This document shows positions 8,058 through 15,715 of a DNA stretch of 28,293 nt, piece after piece (position 1 is the stretch's first letter; each line of letters opens with the position of its first letter). The stretch is from Fluviicola sp. (lineage in GTDB: Bacteria > Bacteroidota > Bacteroidia > Flavobacteriales_D > Crocinitomicaceae), in the NCBI RefSeq assembly GCF_030151805.1, contig NZ_JASLCN010000346.1:1-28293 (forward strand), in the 5' to 3' direction. The notes beneath the pieces were generated by a model. That model worked only from the letters and a program-made list of their open reading frames with translations, was not told where the DNA came from and made no database searches. Made by a program: the position numbers and the translations under genes.

Positions 8058-11000
8058 TTATTCAATGATTATTTTGCGGTAAACGATTTCCTCACCGGTG
8101 CGAATTCCTAAAGTATACACACCTGCTTCTAAGGAATCCTGATCTATCTGTATTCCATCAGAAAGCAGTTGAGTCGTTACACGTACTTCTCTTCCATGGT
8201 TGTCAAACAATTGAACCTGCTCAATTTGCTCCTCCGAACGAATCTTAAAATGTCCTTTGCTAGGATTCGGAAAAATCGTAAACTGATTTCCTGAAAACTC
8301 TTGAATTCCTAACGTTTCCGTATGAAACTGGAACGGACCAACCCAAGTTGAATTTCCAATGCTGCAATTGGACCGGATATAATATTCGTAAGTCGTGTTC
8401 TGAGCCAACCCTTCCAAAGTCGCCGGAATTCCCGGTGCGCCTGTTTGAATGGCCCATTCCGGATTTCCCAACGGTTGAATTCCCCACGCGATTGTCCAGT
8501 CACTTCCATTGGCTCCCGACCAGGAGATCGAAGCTGATACATCGGTCACGTCAAAGCTGGTAATGTTGGATGGTTCCAGACAACGCTCACCCGAGAATGC
8601 GAAAGGTCCAACCCACGGACTGTTTCCTCCGGCACACGAATCCTGAACATAGAATTCATAAGTAACATCCTGAGCCAACGGTTGAAGATGTACCGTATGT
8701 GATGTGATGTTCGAACCAAAAGTTCCGCTTCCGACTTCAAACCCTGCAATTCCCCATTGAATATTCGAAATTCCGGATCCGCCATTCGTCCATGAGATAT
8801 CGGCATTGTCAATTTCCTGGTTTGTCAATTCTATACCTGAAGGCAATGAACACGCGATCAAATTGTTTGTCGCTAATATAAACTCACCACGGACAATCAT
8901 GGAATCACTTGAAATACTGTTTGCCGGAAGGTTTGAATTTGCCGGGTTGATCGTCCAGGAAGGTGTGCTATTCATTTTTCTGTTCAGCAGAGCCAAATCG
9001 GCTTCAACGGTTTGTGCGTTGCTGTATGAGTTGTAATCCCAGGTAAATTGCACTTTATTGCTGCCTGCAATGTTTTCAGAAACAAATATTCCGTAGTATG
9101 CGTTTTCATTTTGAACCAAAGGCAAGTTTGAAGGATTGTCGGCAATTCCATCCACGCGATACAAGTGAATTCCGGCAGGTGAACCACTGGCTACACGCAA
9201 TTTCCCGGCTCCAACACTTGTTGAAGCTAAAGTCACTTCCACTGTCGACCAATCTGCTGCACCATGCATGTGCTCCGAATCATTTCCGATCGGCGCTCCC
9301 GAAATTAAATGGTTCGCGTCAACTCCATTCGTCATCACTCCCGGGTTATTTCCGGTCAGATCCGTAACTGCAGTTCCGGTTTCTTCATTCAGACGGTAAT
9401 AAAGCATCAGGTCATTTTCCGTCCCGGAAAGCATTTCACACATGTAGTCGCGAATTTCTTCTGCCGTTCTTGCAATTCCCCAAACCCGGATTTCATCCAT
9501 TTCACCGTGAAAACTAGGTCCGCCATCACTATTTCTTCTGTCGCCACCAATGCGGTGAGCAACTGTAACATTGACATTCGTACCGCTTGAAGTCGTTTCT
9601 GTATTTAAAATCCCGTCAATGTAAAGCTGGAATTTATGAATGGTAGTATCCCGCACAAAAGCCACGTGATGCCAGTTGTTATCGCGTAAATCTTTGGAGT
9701 TCGTTGAGGTGAAATCCACTTCTGCCGCATTCCAGTAGACACGCATCTTCCCATCTGCAGAAACTTCGTAGTTGATGGAATTTGCACTGTTATAGCTTCC
9801 AATCAATACACCAACACGCTCACCAGCTGTAAGGCCTCCCGTTCCTACGACAGGAATTTTCACCCACGTTTCAAAAGTATGGCTTCCCATCCCGATGTTT
9901 AACGGCGAGTTCAATTGAATGTAATCATCGTCTCCGTCAAATTTCATGGATCTTGCAGGTCCAAGATACGTTGCACCCGGAATGTGCAATGTGGTAAACG
10001 ATTGTGGTCCCACCAATGAAGAAGCTCCGATCGTTCCGCAATCTGCCGAAATGTAAAAGTCATAACTCGTATTCGATATCAAACCGTTAATCGTTACTCC
10101 GGTGTTTCCCGCTACAATAATTTGCCCGGTTCCCGGCGTGAATCCACTCAAACCGTATTCAATGGTCCATGAAGAAGCATTTCCGGTTATCCAATTGATG
10201 ATCGCACTGCTCCCGGTAATCCCAGTCGTGCTTTGTATAACCGGATCGTCACAGGTTCCATTATTGAATCCCAATACAATTTCGGTTCTTCCGGTATCCG
10301 TTAAAGTGATGCGGTTGTTTGGAGTATCAACTGTTGCTGAAGCAGTATTCCACGGACTGGAATTGTTCGCATGACGATTAAATAAACCCAAATAATTCTC
10401 ATTCGTAACCGCATCCGCATAACCTGAATAATCATACGAAACGGCATAAGTACTGTTCGGATCATTTACGGTAAAAACACCAAAATAAGTTTGGTTCGTA
10501 TTCAGGGAAGGAATTCCGGATTGATTTGTTGGTGTTCCATTTACTTTGTAAACATGAATCCCGTTCAAGGTTCCGTTTATTCCATCTACCATAAAATTTC
10601 CGTTTGGAGAAGTTAGCGACTGACTGATTCCCGACCAGCTGGCATTGTAAGAATAAGTACTTTCATCGCCCAATGGTGCACCTGAAACAAGACGGGCAGC
10701 AGGAGTCATATTTGCTGACATATCAGACGAAATATTTCCGCTTGCATCCGTTATCGTTGTTCCGGTCGTTTCATCCAAATGATACAATACCTGAAGCGAT
10801 GCTTCCGTACCCGTCAGGGTTTTACACATCTCATTTCGAATTTCAGTTTCGGTTCTTGCAACCGACCAGATCCGAATCTCATCCATTTGTCCATGAAAGT
10901 TATACCCTCCGTCTGCAGCACGGTTATCGCCACCGATACGAAAAGGAACAATCGTATTCAAATCGGCACCAACCGTAGAAGTCGTTAGTTCGATATTACC

Positions 11001-11411
11001 GTCTATATAAATCCGGATTTGATTGGCAACTTTATCTTTTACAAATGCCACATGATGCCACAGTCCGTCTCTCAGATCTTTTGGCCCGTTCGCGTTGACC
11101 TCACCGCTATTGGAATAGACCCTGGCTTGTCCGCTCGCAGTGAATTCATAATTAAGATGCGCTGCAGAATTGTAATTACCAAGTAATACTCCTACACGTT
11201 CTCCTGCTGTTAATCCACCTGTTCCGACCACCGGGATTTTAATCCATGCTTCTACGGTGTGACTGATTAATCCCAGATTTAAGGGTGCGGACATTTGAAG
11301 AAAATCATCGTTTCCATCAAATTCCAATGTATTTTTACTTCCCTGTGCAAGTAAAGTTCCACCCAGGAAGAGGAGCGGAAATACTTTAAAGAGTGAACAA
11401 ATTGTTTTCAT
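8058..11411 (-). CDS. LamG / fibronectin III surface protein 1 with T9SS sorting domain
   Basis: Secreted or surface-anchored multidomain protein of 1117 residues, no enzyme motif seen. Domain order by eye: signal peptide (1-22); LamG/pentraxin-like jelly roll (about 27-195, with WHHVAFV, IYIDG, FHGQMDEIRIW); a less familiar beta domain (243-383, SGAPLGDES to TEIVLGF); Fn3 (about 390-475); second LamG (487-660); second copy of the beta domain (704-848); two Fn3 modules (about 860-1030, each ending in WVGPF); T9SS type A sorting domain (about 1043-1117, FTIFPNPSKG to YTLGIRTGEE). LamG folds bind glycans, lipids or matrix proteins; pentraxins of this fold bind phosphocholine. It follows phosphodiesterase 1 by 5 nt, so the pair is probably co-exported and co-functional. 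Inferred role: binding the substrate or its carrier at the cell surface. Confidence 0.9.
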   Translation of the reverse strand: MKTICSLFKVFPLLFLGGTLLAQGSKNTLEFDGNDDFLQMSAPLNLGLISHTVEAWIKIPVVGTGGLTAGERVGVLLGNYNSAAHLNYEFTASGQARVYSNSGEVNANGPKDLRDGLWHHVAFVKDKVANQIRIYIDGNIELTTSTVGADLNTIVPFRIGGDNRAADGGYNFHGQMDEIRIWSVARTETEIRNEMCKTLTGTEASLQVLYHLDETTGTTITDASGNISSDMSANMTPAARLVSGAPLGDESTYSYNASWSGISQSLTSPNGNFMVDGINGTLNGIHVYKVNGTPTNQSGIPSLNTNQTYFGVFTVNDPNSTYAVSYDYSGYADAVTNENYLGLFNRHANNSSPWNTASATVDTPNNRITLTDTGRTEIVLGFNNGTCDDPVIQSTTGITGSSAIINWITGNASSWTIEYGLSGFTPGTGQIIVAGNTGVTINGLISNTSYDFYISADCGTIGASSLVGPQSFTTLHIPGATYLGPARSMKFDGDDDYIQLNSPLNIGMGSHTFETWVKIPVVGTGGLTAGERVGVLIGSYNSANSINYEVSADGKMRVYWNAAEVDFTSTNSKDLRDNNWHHVAFVRDTTIHKFQLYIDGILNTETTSSGTNVNVTVAHRIGGDRRNSDGGPSFHGEMDEIRVWGIARTAEEIRDYMCEMLSGTENDLMLYYRLNEETGTAVTDLTGNNPGVMTNGVDANHLISGAPIGNDSEHMHGAADWSTVEVTLASTSVGAGKLRVASGSPAGIHLYRVDGIADNPSNLPLVQNENAYYGIFVSENIAGSNKVQFTWDYNSYSNAQTVEADLALLNRKMNSTPSWTINPANSNLPANSISSDSMIVRGEFILATNNLIACSLPSGIELTNQEIDNADISWTNGGSGISNIQWGIAGFEVGSGTFGSNITSHTVHLQPLAQDVTYEFYVQDSCAGGNSPWVGPFAFSGERCLEPSNITSFDVTDVSASISWSGANGSDWTIAWGIQPLGNPEWAIQTGAPGIPATLEGLAQNTTYEYYIRSNCSIGNSTWVGPFQFHTETLGIQEFSGNQFTIFPNPSKGHFKIRSEEQIEQVQLFDNHGREVRVTTQLLSDGIQIDQDSLEAGVYTLGIRTGEEIVYRKIIIE

Positions 11412-11416
11412 GGTGT

Positions 11417-12658
11417 TTATTGTTTAATCATTAGTTGAGAGCTGGTCTGCCCTTTAGTTGTAAGGCGAATAAGGTATGTTCCCGAAGTCAGATTGGAAAG
11501 ATCCAATTGAATTTGCTGGTTCGATGAATTAGAAGCAATCGTTGTGCTGTATGCAACTGTTCCGTCTAACTGGCAAAGGGTGATTTGAGTTGATTCCTCC
11601 GTTGCATTTGGAATACTGATTTCACAAATTCCCGTTGTCGGATTCGGACTGATTTTCCAGTTTGAAAGCGCTTTGTTTTGACCCAATCCTGCTGTAGATT
11701 CCTCCTTGATCAACCAGGACTTTCCATCCAGGTTCCAGGTAGAAGCATGTGATTGAATACACAAAGTGTCACGGATTAAATAATTCAATGCTGTAACAGC
11801 AATGTCAGTTTGAACAGGTGTTTGCTGAATCACTGCAGGGTTTGGCGGAGTTCCGAAAGTGAATGAACCCGGATCGCTTCCGGTAATAACCAGGTGCGGA
11901 ATTTGATACCCGCTTGCTCCCCACCAGATATGGCGTTCATCATTCGAGTTTCCACCATGTGAAGTTCCGCTTCCACCGTGATCCGTACAAACCAGAATCA
12001 ACCATTTTTCAGTGGAATAATTTGGGCGGGCTTGCAGTGCAGTAAGAACCTGTCCTATTTGAGAATCCGCATAAGCAATGGCATTCATATATGGTGCAAC
12101 CGTCGGATTGAAACCATTTCCATGCCCTGCTGCATCACAATCATTCAGGTAAAAGAAAAGCAAATCCAGTTGCGGATCCTGCAATTGATTGATCGCAACC
12201 TGTGTGGCAGCATCATCCGTTGGTACGATGATTTTGTTATTCCAGCCATCGTTGTACACATTGTCACTCATAGGAGCCCAGGAAGTGATTTGAACCGCTT
12301 TTAAATCTGGACGACACTCCTTTACCCTGGTCGGGAAATAAGGAAATGTATTGTAATTACTCCCCGTGTAGTTGTTATTCGAAACACCGTGTTTTGCCTG
12401 CCAAACTCCGGTCAACATGTTGGACCAGGAAGGACCGGACGAAGTCGTTCCCATATTCCAGGAATCATACGTCGACATTCCGGCATCAAAAATACTTTTG
12501 ATATTCGGAGCATTCCCGTTCGTAATTTGTTGCTGCAATGCATCGGAACGCACACCATCAACTCCAATAAACAGCAGTTTATAGGTATCGTCGGCATCTT
12601 GCGAATAGCTTAAGAAGCTAAAGGTTAATGCGGTTAAAAAGGTAAGTTTTCTATTCAT
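11417..12658 (-). CDS. T9SS-exported alkaline-phosphatase-superfamily phosphodiesterase 1
   Basis: Extracellular metal-dependent phosphoesterase of the nucleotide pyrophosphatase/phosphodiesterase branch. Seen: signal peptide (MNRKLTFLTALTFSFLSYSQ); metal ligand Asp in FIGVDGVRSDAL; a nucleophile loop TTSSGPSWSNMLTG aligning with the NPP loop PTKTFPNHYTIVTG, so Ser replaces the usual Thr; metal ligands in NDCDAAGHG, TDHGG and ERHIWW; and a T9SS type A sorting domain over the last 75 residues (WKISPNPTTG to SGTYLIRL). It could also be read from an ATG at 12667, one base after the dehydrogenase stop; 12658 places Met directly before the signal peptide. It forms a block with the upstream dehydrogenase and the downstream LamG1 gene and is a close paralogue of phosphodiesterase 2. 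The scissile ester is unknown; phosphonate monoesters or lipid headgroups are possible. Confidence 0.88.
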   Translation of the reverse strand: MNRKLTFLTALTFSFLSYSQDADDTYKLLFIGVDGVRSDALQQQITNGNAPNIKSIFDAGMSTYDSWNMGTTSSGPSWSNMLTGVWQAKHGVSNNNYTGSNYNTFPYFPTRVKECRPDLKAVQITSWAPMSDNVYNDGWNNKIIVPTDDAATQVAINQLQDPQLDLLFFYLNDCDAAGHGNGFNPTVAPYMNAIAYADSQIGQVLTALQARPNYSTEKWLILVCTDHGGSGTSHGGNSNDERHIWWGASGYQIPHLVITGSDPGSFTFGTPPNPAVIQQTPVQTDIAVTALNYLIRDTLCIQSHASTWNLDGKSWLIKEESTAGLGQNKALSNWKISPNPTTGICEISIPNATEESTQITLCQLDGTVAYSTTIASNSSNQQIQLDLSNLTSGTYLIRLTTKGQTSSQLMIKQ

Positions 12659-12668
12659 AATGAACATA

Positions 12669-13823
12669 TTAAATTGTATAAAAGGATGAGCTGGATGTTT
12701 GAGTGATTCCTACACGGAATACTTCCGAGCGGTTTGCATATTCAAAGGCTTCCGTCAGGTCTTCCAATTGAAATTCTGCTCCGACCAATTCCTGAAAAGG
12801 AAAGTCTCCGTGGTACTTTTGAATAAAATCAATGGCGTTTTTTAAGTCTTCAGGCGTATAATTGTGTAACCCACGGATAGTGAGCAGGTTTCTCACAATG
12901 TTTTCGGCATTAACGGAAATGTCATCTTGCTTGAAGATGGAACCAACAAGAGTCAATACTCCGCCAATAGCTAAACCGGATAAGGTCAATTCAATGGTTT
13001 TTGGGTTTCCGCTTGTTTCGATGGCCAGGTCAATATCCCGGAAGTTTTCAGCACCAACGGTCATTTCTCCTGTTGATTGGTCTAATAAAACAGTGTGCGT
13101 TGCCCCGAATTTTTTAGCATACGTCAACCTGGAAGCATCAATATCCATCACAATGATTTTAGATGCACCCAGTGTTTTCAATTGAGCACAGGCAGACAAA
13201 CCAAGCATTCCCGCTCCAACTACCAGGCACGTTTTGTTTACCGGATTTTTAGCCGATATGCGAATGGCTCCTGAAATAGTAGCATGCGTGCAATTAATCG
13301 GCGCGGCTACCGGATTTGAAATTTCGTTTGATAACAGGAATAACTCCGTACCTTTCCTGAGGTGGCAATGACTTGCAAATCCTCCGTTCAGCATGTCGTT
13401 TTCCGATAGTTTCTGATGACCGTATTTGTACAGATTTTCTGATTTTTGAGGATATCCCTTTCGTGCATTGTCGCAACACGGATCAAAGGCGTAAACCATC
13501 CAGGTGATACGGTCGCCGATCGTTAATAATTTCCCGGAGTAATCGCGTTTACCGCCTGAGCCGATAGCTTCAATCGTTCCCATGATCTCATGCCCTAAAA
13601 TGCTTGGCATAGGAGAAGTTCGTCTTCCGAAGTAAGTATGCAGATCGCTGGTACAAATGGTTGTATATTCAATTTTCACCAGCACTTCTTCTTCCTGAAG
13701 AACCGGGAGAAAACTATTTTTTAATTCAAATGGTGTATTAGGGTTTGTAAAAACCATTGCCTGTGCAAGGTTCTCGTTTCGGTCTATTTTTAGAGTTGGT
13801 GACGCTGCATTTAAATTTCTCAT
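12669..13823 (-). CDS. Zinc-type alcohol dehydrogenase, phosphonate-associated (TIGR03366-like)
   Basis: Cytoplasmic medium-chain dehydrogenase of 384 residues resembling the putative phosphonate-catabolism alcohol dehydrogenase family. Seen: catalytic zinc ligands Cys57 (CTSDLH), His78 and Glu79 (GHE), with Cys178 (APINCTHAT) where the family has APANCATAT; KYGH and GGFASHCHL blocks; the NAD loop GAGMLG (203-208). The structural zinc lobe, normally four Cys, reads FDPCCDNARKGYPQKSEN, where only one of four positions keeps Cys, so that zinc seems lost. Expected reaction: NAD-dependent oxidation of a hydroxy-phosphonate or related alcohol (inference). First gene of the operon continuing into phosphodiesterase 1 (1-nt gap to its first ATG). 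A TAATTTTG box four bases upstream of the ATG would give a nearly leaderless mRNA; Met23 (AMVFTNP), where many homologues begin, is an alternative start. Confidence 0.88.
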   Translation of the reverse strand: MRNLNAASPTLKIDRNENLAQAMVFTNPNTPFELKNSFLPVLQEEEVLVKIEYTTICTSDLHTYFGRRTSPMPSILGHEIMGTIEAIGSGGKRDYSGKLLTIGDRITWMVYAFDPCCDNARKGYPQKSENLYKYGHQKLSENDMLNGGFASHCHLRKGTELFLLSNEISNPVAAPINCTHATISGAIRISAKNPVNKTCLVVGAGMLGLSACAQLKTLGASKIIVMDIDASRLTYAKKFGATHTVLLDQSTGEMTVGAENFRDIDLAIETSGNPKTIELTLSGLAIGGVLTLVGSIFKQDDISVNAENIVRNLLTIRGLHNYTPEDLKNAIDFIQKYHGDFPFQELVGAEFQLEDLTEAFEYANRSEVFRVGITQTSSSSFYTI

Positions 13824-13827
13824 GAAG

Positions 13828-13861
13828 CAAAATTAGACCATAATTTTTCATCACATGAAAA
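13828..13861 (-). promoter_or_regulatory. Promoter and operator-like palindrome of the dehydrogenase operon
   Basis: On the - strand TAATTTTG (13828-13835) matches the -7 consensus; I see no TTG at the usual distance. Upstream at 13845-13861 lies TTTTCATCACATGAAAA, with 7-bp perfect arms. Its position between the -7 box and the -33 region would allow repression. The TTTTC-N7-GAAAA form recurs upstream of the first XRE-cupin gene. Confidence 0.5.
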
Positions 13862-13986
13862 TTACAAACAGATTTAGCAATTATTTAATCTGTCACCATT
13901 TTTGTTTTTTGATTATTAAACTGGCATTAACAGTAGTTTCAGGCTTACTCGAAATGAGTTTCAGTTTTATAACTTGATGAAAGGTA

Positions 13987-14005
13987 ATTTTCTTATTAAG
14001 AAAAT
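13987..14005. promoter_or_regulatory. Perfect 19-bp palindrome upstream of XRE-cupin gene 1
   Basis: ATTTTCTTATTAAGAAAAT, perfect 9-bp arms around a central T, 73 nt upstream of the first XRE-cupin start and about 164 nt upstream of the divergent dehydrogenase start. It shares the TTTTC-N7-GAAAA geometry of the 13845-13861 site. Likely operator; autoregulation is inferred. Confidence 0.5.
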
Positions 14006-14078
14006 ATTAAACCCGGCAAGAAATCTTCCTTTTCCCTGGGTAATGACTAATGGTCTTTGTAATATTGTCGTTTTTTAA

Positions 14079-14672
14079 ATGAATATGCTGGGTCCGGAAG
14101 AAATTATCGCGAGTGTTGGTGAGCACATGAAGGAATTACGTAAACAACGAAAGTTAACACTTCAAAAAGTGGCTGAAATTTCAGGTATCAGTGTTGCGAT
14201 GCTTTCAAAAATTGAGAACGGACGCATTCATCCTACTTTTTACACCCTGCTCCAGATACTTCTTTCTTTAAAGGTTGACCTGAATGAGTTTTTTGCCAGC
14301 ATCAGCACAAGTAAAGAATTGCCGAGCTATTTCCTGATCAAAAAGAAAGATTACAGGCCGATTCAAAAAGAAGCTTCTACCGGATTCAATTATGAACTGA
14401 TCTTTAAACGCGCCATTGAATCTTCCACCGTTGAATTTTCCTTATTGCATCTAGATCCCAGGGCAAAGCGAAAAAAAGTCACCACAGCCGGTTACGAATT
14501 CCTGTTCCTGATTTCCGGGGAAATTGATTATTTTCTGCAGGATGAAAAAATCAAACTGGAAGAAGGGGATTCGTTGTTTTTTGATGGAAATATTCCACAT
14601 GTACCGCAAAACAATTCGGAGAAGGTCTGCACCTTGCTGGTGATCTATTTTATTCCACAGGGAGTTTCGTAA
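14079..14672 (+). CDS. XRE-cupin transcriptional regulator 1
   Basis: Cytoplasmic DNA-binding regulator of 197 residues. Seen: helix-turn-helix of the XRE/Cro type at about residues 14-68 (MKELRKQRKLTLQKVAEISG, VAMLSKIENGR, LLQILLSLKVDLNEFF), a linker with the KKKDYRPI block, then a cupin_2 beta barrel at about 105-190 (YEFLFLISGEIDYFL, LEEGDSLFFDGNIPHVPQN). The cupin is the usual effector-binding part; the signal molecule is not evident. It is divergent from the dehydrogenase operon, has a perfect palindrome upstream and precedes a paralogue by 94 nt. ATG at 14079 is used; a second in-frame ATG is at 14085. Inferred to control the flanking surface operons. Confidence 0.9.
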   Translation: MNMLGPEEIIASVGEHMKELRKQRKLTLQKVAEISGISVAMLSKIENGRIHPTFYTLLQILLSLKVDLNEFFASISTSKELPSYFLIKKKDYRPIQKEASTGFNYELIFKRAIESSTVEFSLLHLDPRAKRKKVTTAGYEFLFLISGEIDYFLQDEKIKLEEGDSLFFDGNIPHVPQNNSEKVCTLLVIYFIPQGVS

Positions 14673-14737
14673 AACGCCTTCCAGATTATCTGTTTATTAA
14701 AAAACAACACAAAGGCCTTCCAAGTAAAAAGGATCGT

Positions 14738-14745
14738 TAATTTTG
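14738..14745 (+). promoter_or_regulatory. Possible -7 element for XRE-cupin gene 2
   Basis: TAATTTTG matches TAnnTTTG and ends 21 nt before the ATG at 14767, giving a plausible short leader. No TTG at the expected upstream distance, so this is weak evidence that the second regulator has its own promoter within the 94-nt gap. Confidence 0.35.
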
Positions 14746-14766
14746 GCTGATTGAATTATCAAAGTT

Positions 14767-15348
14767 ATGTCAAACAGCATTCTGCCACAATTCGGGCGAA
14801 AAATAAGAACCATTCGAATAGAAAAGAAGTTATCCATCCAGGAGGTAGCCGACCGGTCGGAAATCTCAAAGGGCATGCTTTCAAAAATTGAGAATGGTCG
14901 TTCTATTCCTTCGCTTCAAGTGCTGCTGAGTGTTATCAAAGGATTGGGAGTCGATATACAGGCTTTTTTCACTGGAATTTACCTGGATAATGACAAAAAG
15001 TACATCCATGTCAAAAAGCAGGATGTGACCATTATCGAAAAAGAACAGGGAACGAAAGGCTATACTTACTCCATGGCTTTTGGCTCAAACATCGGTTCCG
15101 AAACCATTGAAGTCGTTATTCTGACGATTGATCCGGGAGCAATCCGCGATAAAGTAACCACAGATGCTTACGAATTGAAATACATGATTTCGGGTAAAGT
15201 AAAATACTACCTGGAAGATGATTTTATTGAGCTGGAAAAAGGCGACTTTTTATTTTACAACGGAAGAATTCCACACGTTCCGATTAATGAAGGCAACGAG
15301 CAGGTTGAAATGCTGGTGGTTTATTTCTTCCATTCAACGGATAATTGA
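14767..15348 (+). CDS. XRE-cupin transcriptional regulator 2
   Basis: Paralogue of the preceding regulator, 193 residues. Seen: XRE helix-turn-helix at about residues 9-64 (IRTIRIEKKLSIQEVADRSE, KGMLSKIENGRSIPSLQVLL), then a cupin at about 105-188 (YELKYMISGKVKYYLEDDF, LEKGDFLFYNGRIPHVPIN). The cupin shares the K-x-T-T-x-x-Y-E-x motif and the GRIPHVP end with regulator 1, so both may sense similar ligands. Recognition-helix residues differ (ISKGMLSKIEN against ISVAMLSKIEN), which could alter operator choice. No clear terminator follows; the next 367 nt hold a repeat-rich intergenic region. Confidence 0.9.
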   Translation: MSNSILPQFGRKIRTIRIEKKLSIQEVADRSEISKGMLSKIENGRSIPSLQVLLSVIKGLGVDIQAFFTGIYLDNDKKYIHVKKQDVTIIEKEQGTKGYTYSMAFGSNIGSETIEVVILTIDPGAIRDKVTTDAYELKYMISGKVKYYLEDDFIELEKGDFLFYNGRIPHVPINEGNEQVEMLVVYFFHSTDN

Positions 15349-15452
15349 AAAAACGCATCAAAACAGCTAAGCAAAATTAGAAAATTGCCAATTCGCAATA
15401 TTACGAATCGCCGCCACAGAACTGATTTTGAGAGCATTTATTTTAACCCGGG

Positions 15453-15660
15453 TTTTGTACGGGAATTCCGGTGATTTTTTCCTCCAAACGCACAAACAGA
15501 TGCTCATCTACTCCCAAACAAGTCATTAATCAAAGGTTCTGTACGAAAATATAGGTGATAAAAAATGTTCACGCTGCACTGATGATAGCAATCGGTATCT
15601 GCGTAAATCCATGTAATCTGCGTGCTTTTTTTTGGTAATCACCTAAATTCCCGGACAAGA
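15453..15660. repeat. Three degenerate copies of a 28-nt motif in the 367-nt gap
   Basis: The gap 15349-15715 has no gene. It holds three related blocks of about 28 nt: 15453-15480 (+), 15537-15564 (+) and 15633-15660 (-). Shared core: TGTACG-N8-GGTGAT in the two direct copies; the inverted copy reads TGTCCGGGAATTTAGGTGAT. Copies 1 and 3 match at 15 of 18 core bases as inverted arms. Between copies 2 and 3 ATCTGCGT occurs twice (15597-15604, 15616-15623). Possibly a decayed non-autonomous element or dispersed intergenic repeat. Confidence 0.5.
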
Positions 15661-15667
15661 GATAATC

Positions 15668-15693
15668 AAAAAACACCGCCTTTCGACGGTGTT
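15668..15693 (-). terminator. Terminator of the receptor 2 to FAD-oxidoreductase operon
   Basis: On the - strand AACACCG (15693-15687), 8-nt loop, CGGTGTT (15678-15672) and a T6 run, 22 nt after the FAD oxidoreductase stop. A textbook intrinsic terminator; it marks the 3' end of the long - strand operon. Confidence 0.85.
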
Positions 15694-15715
15694 CCCAAGA
15701 AAAAAAACTAAAAAT

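Noticed and set aside
15445..15454. Palindrome AACCCGGGTT
   Set aside because: No loop, so no hairpin, and no second copy found; treated as chance.
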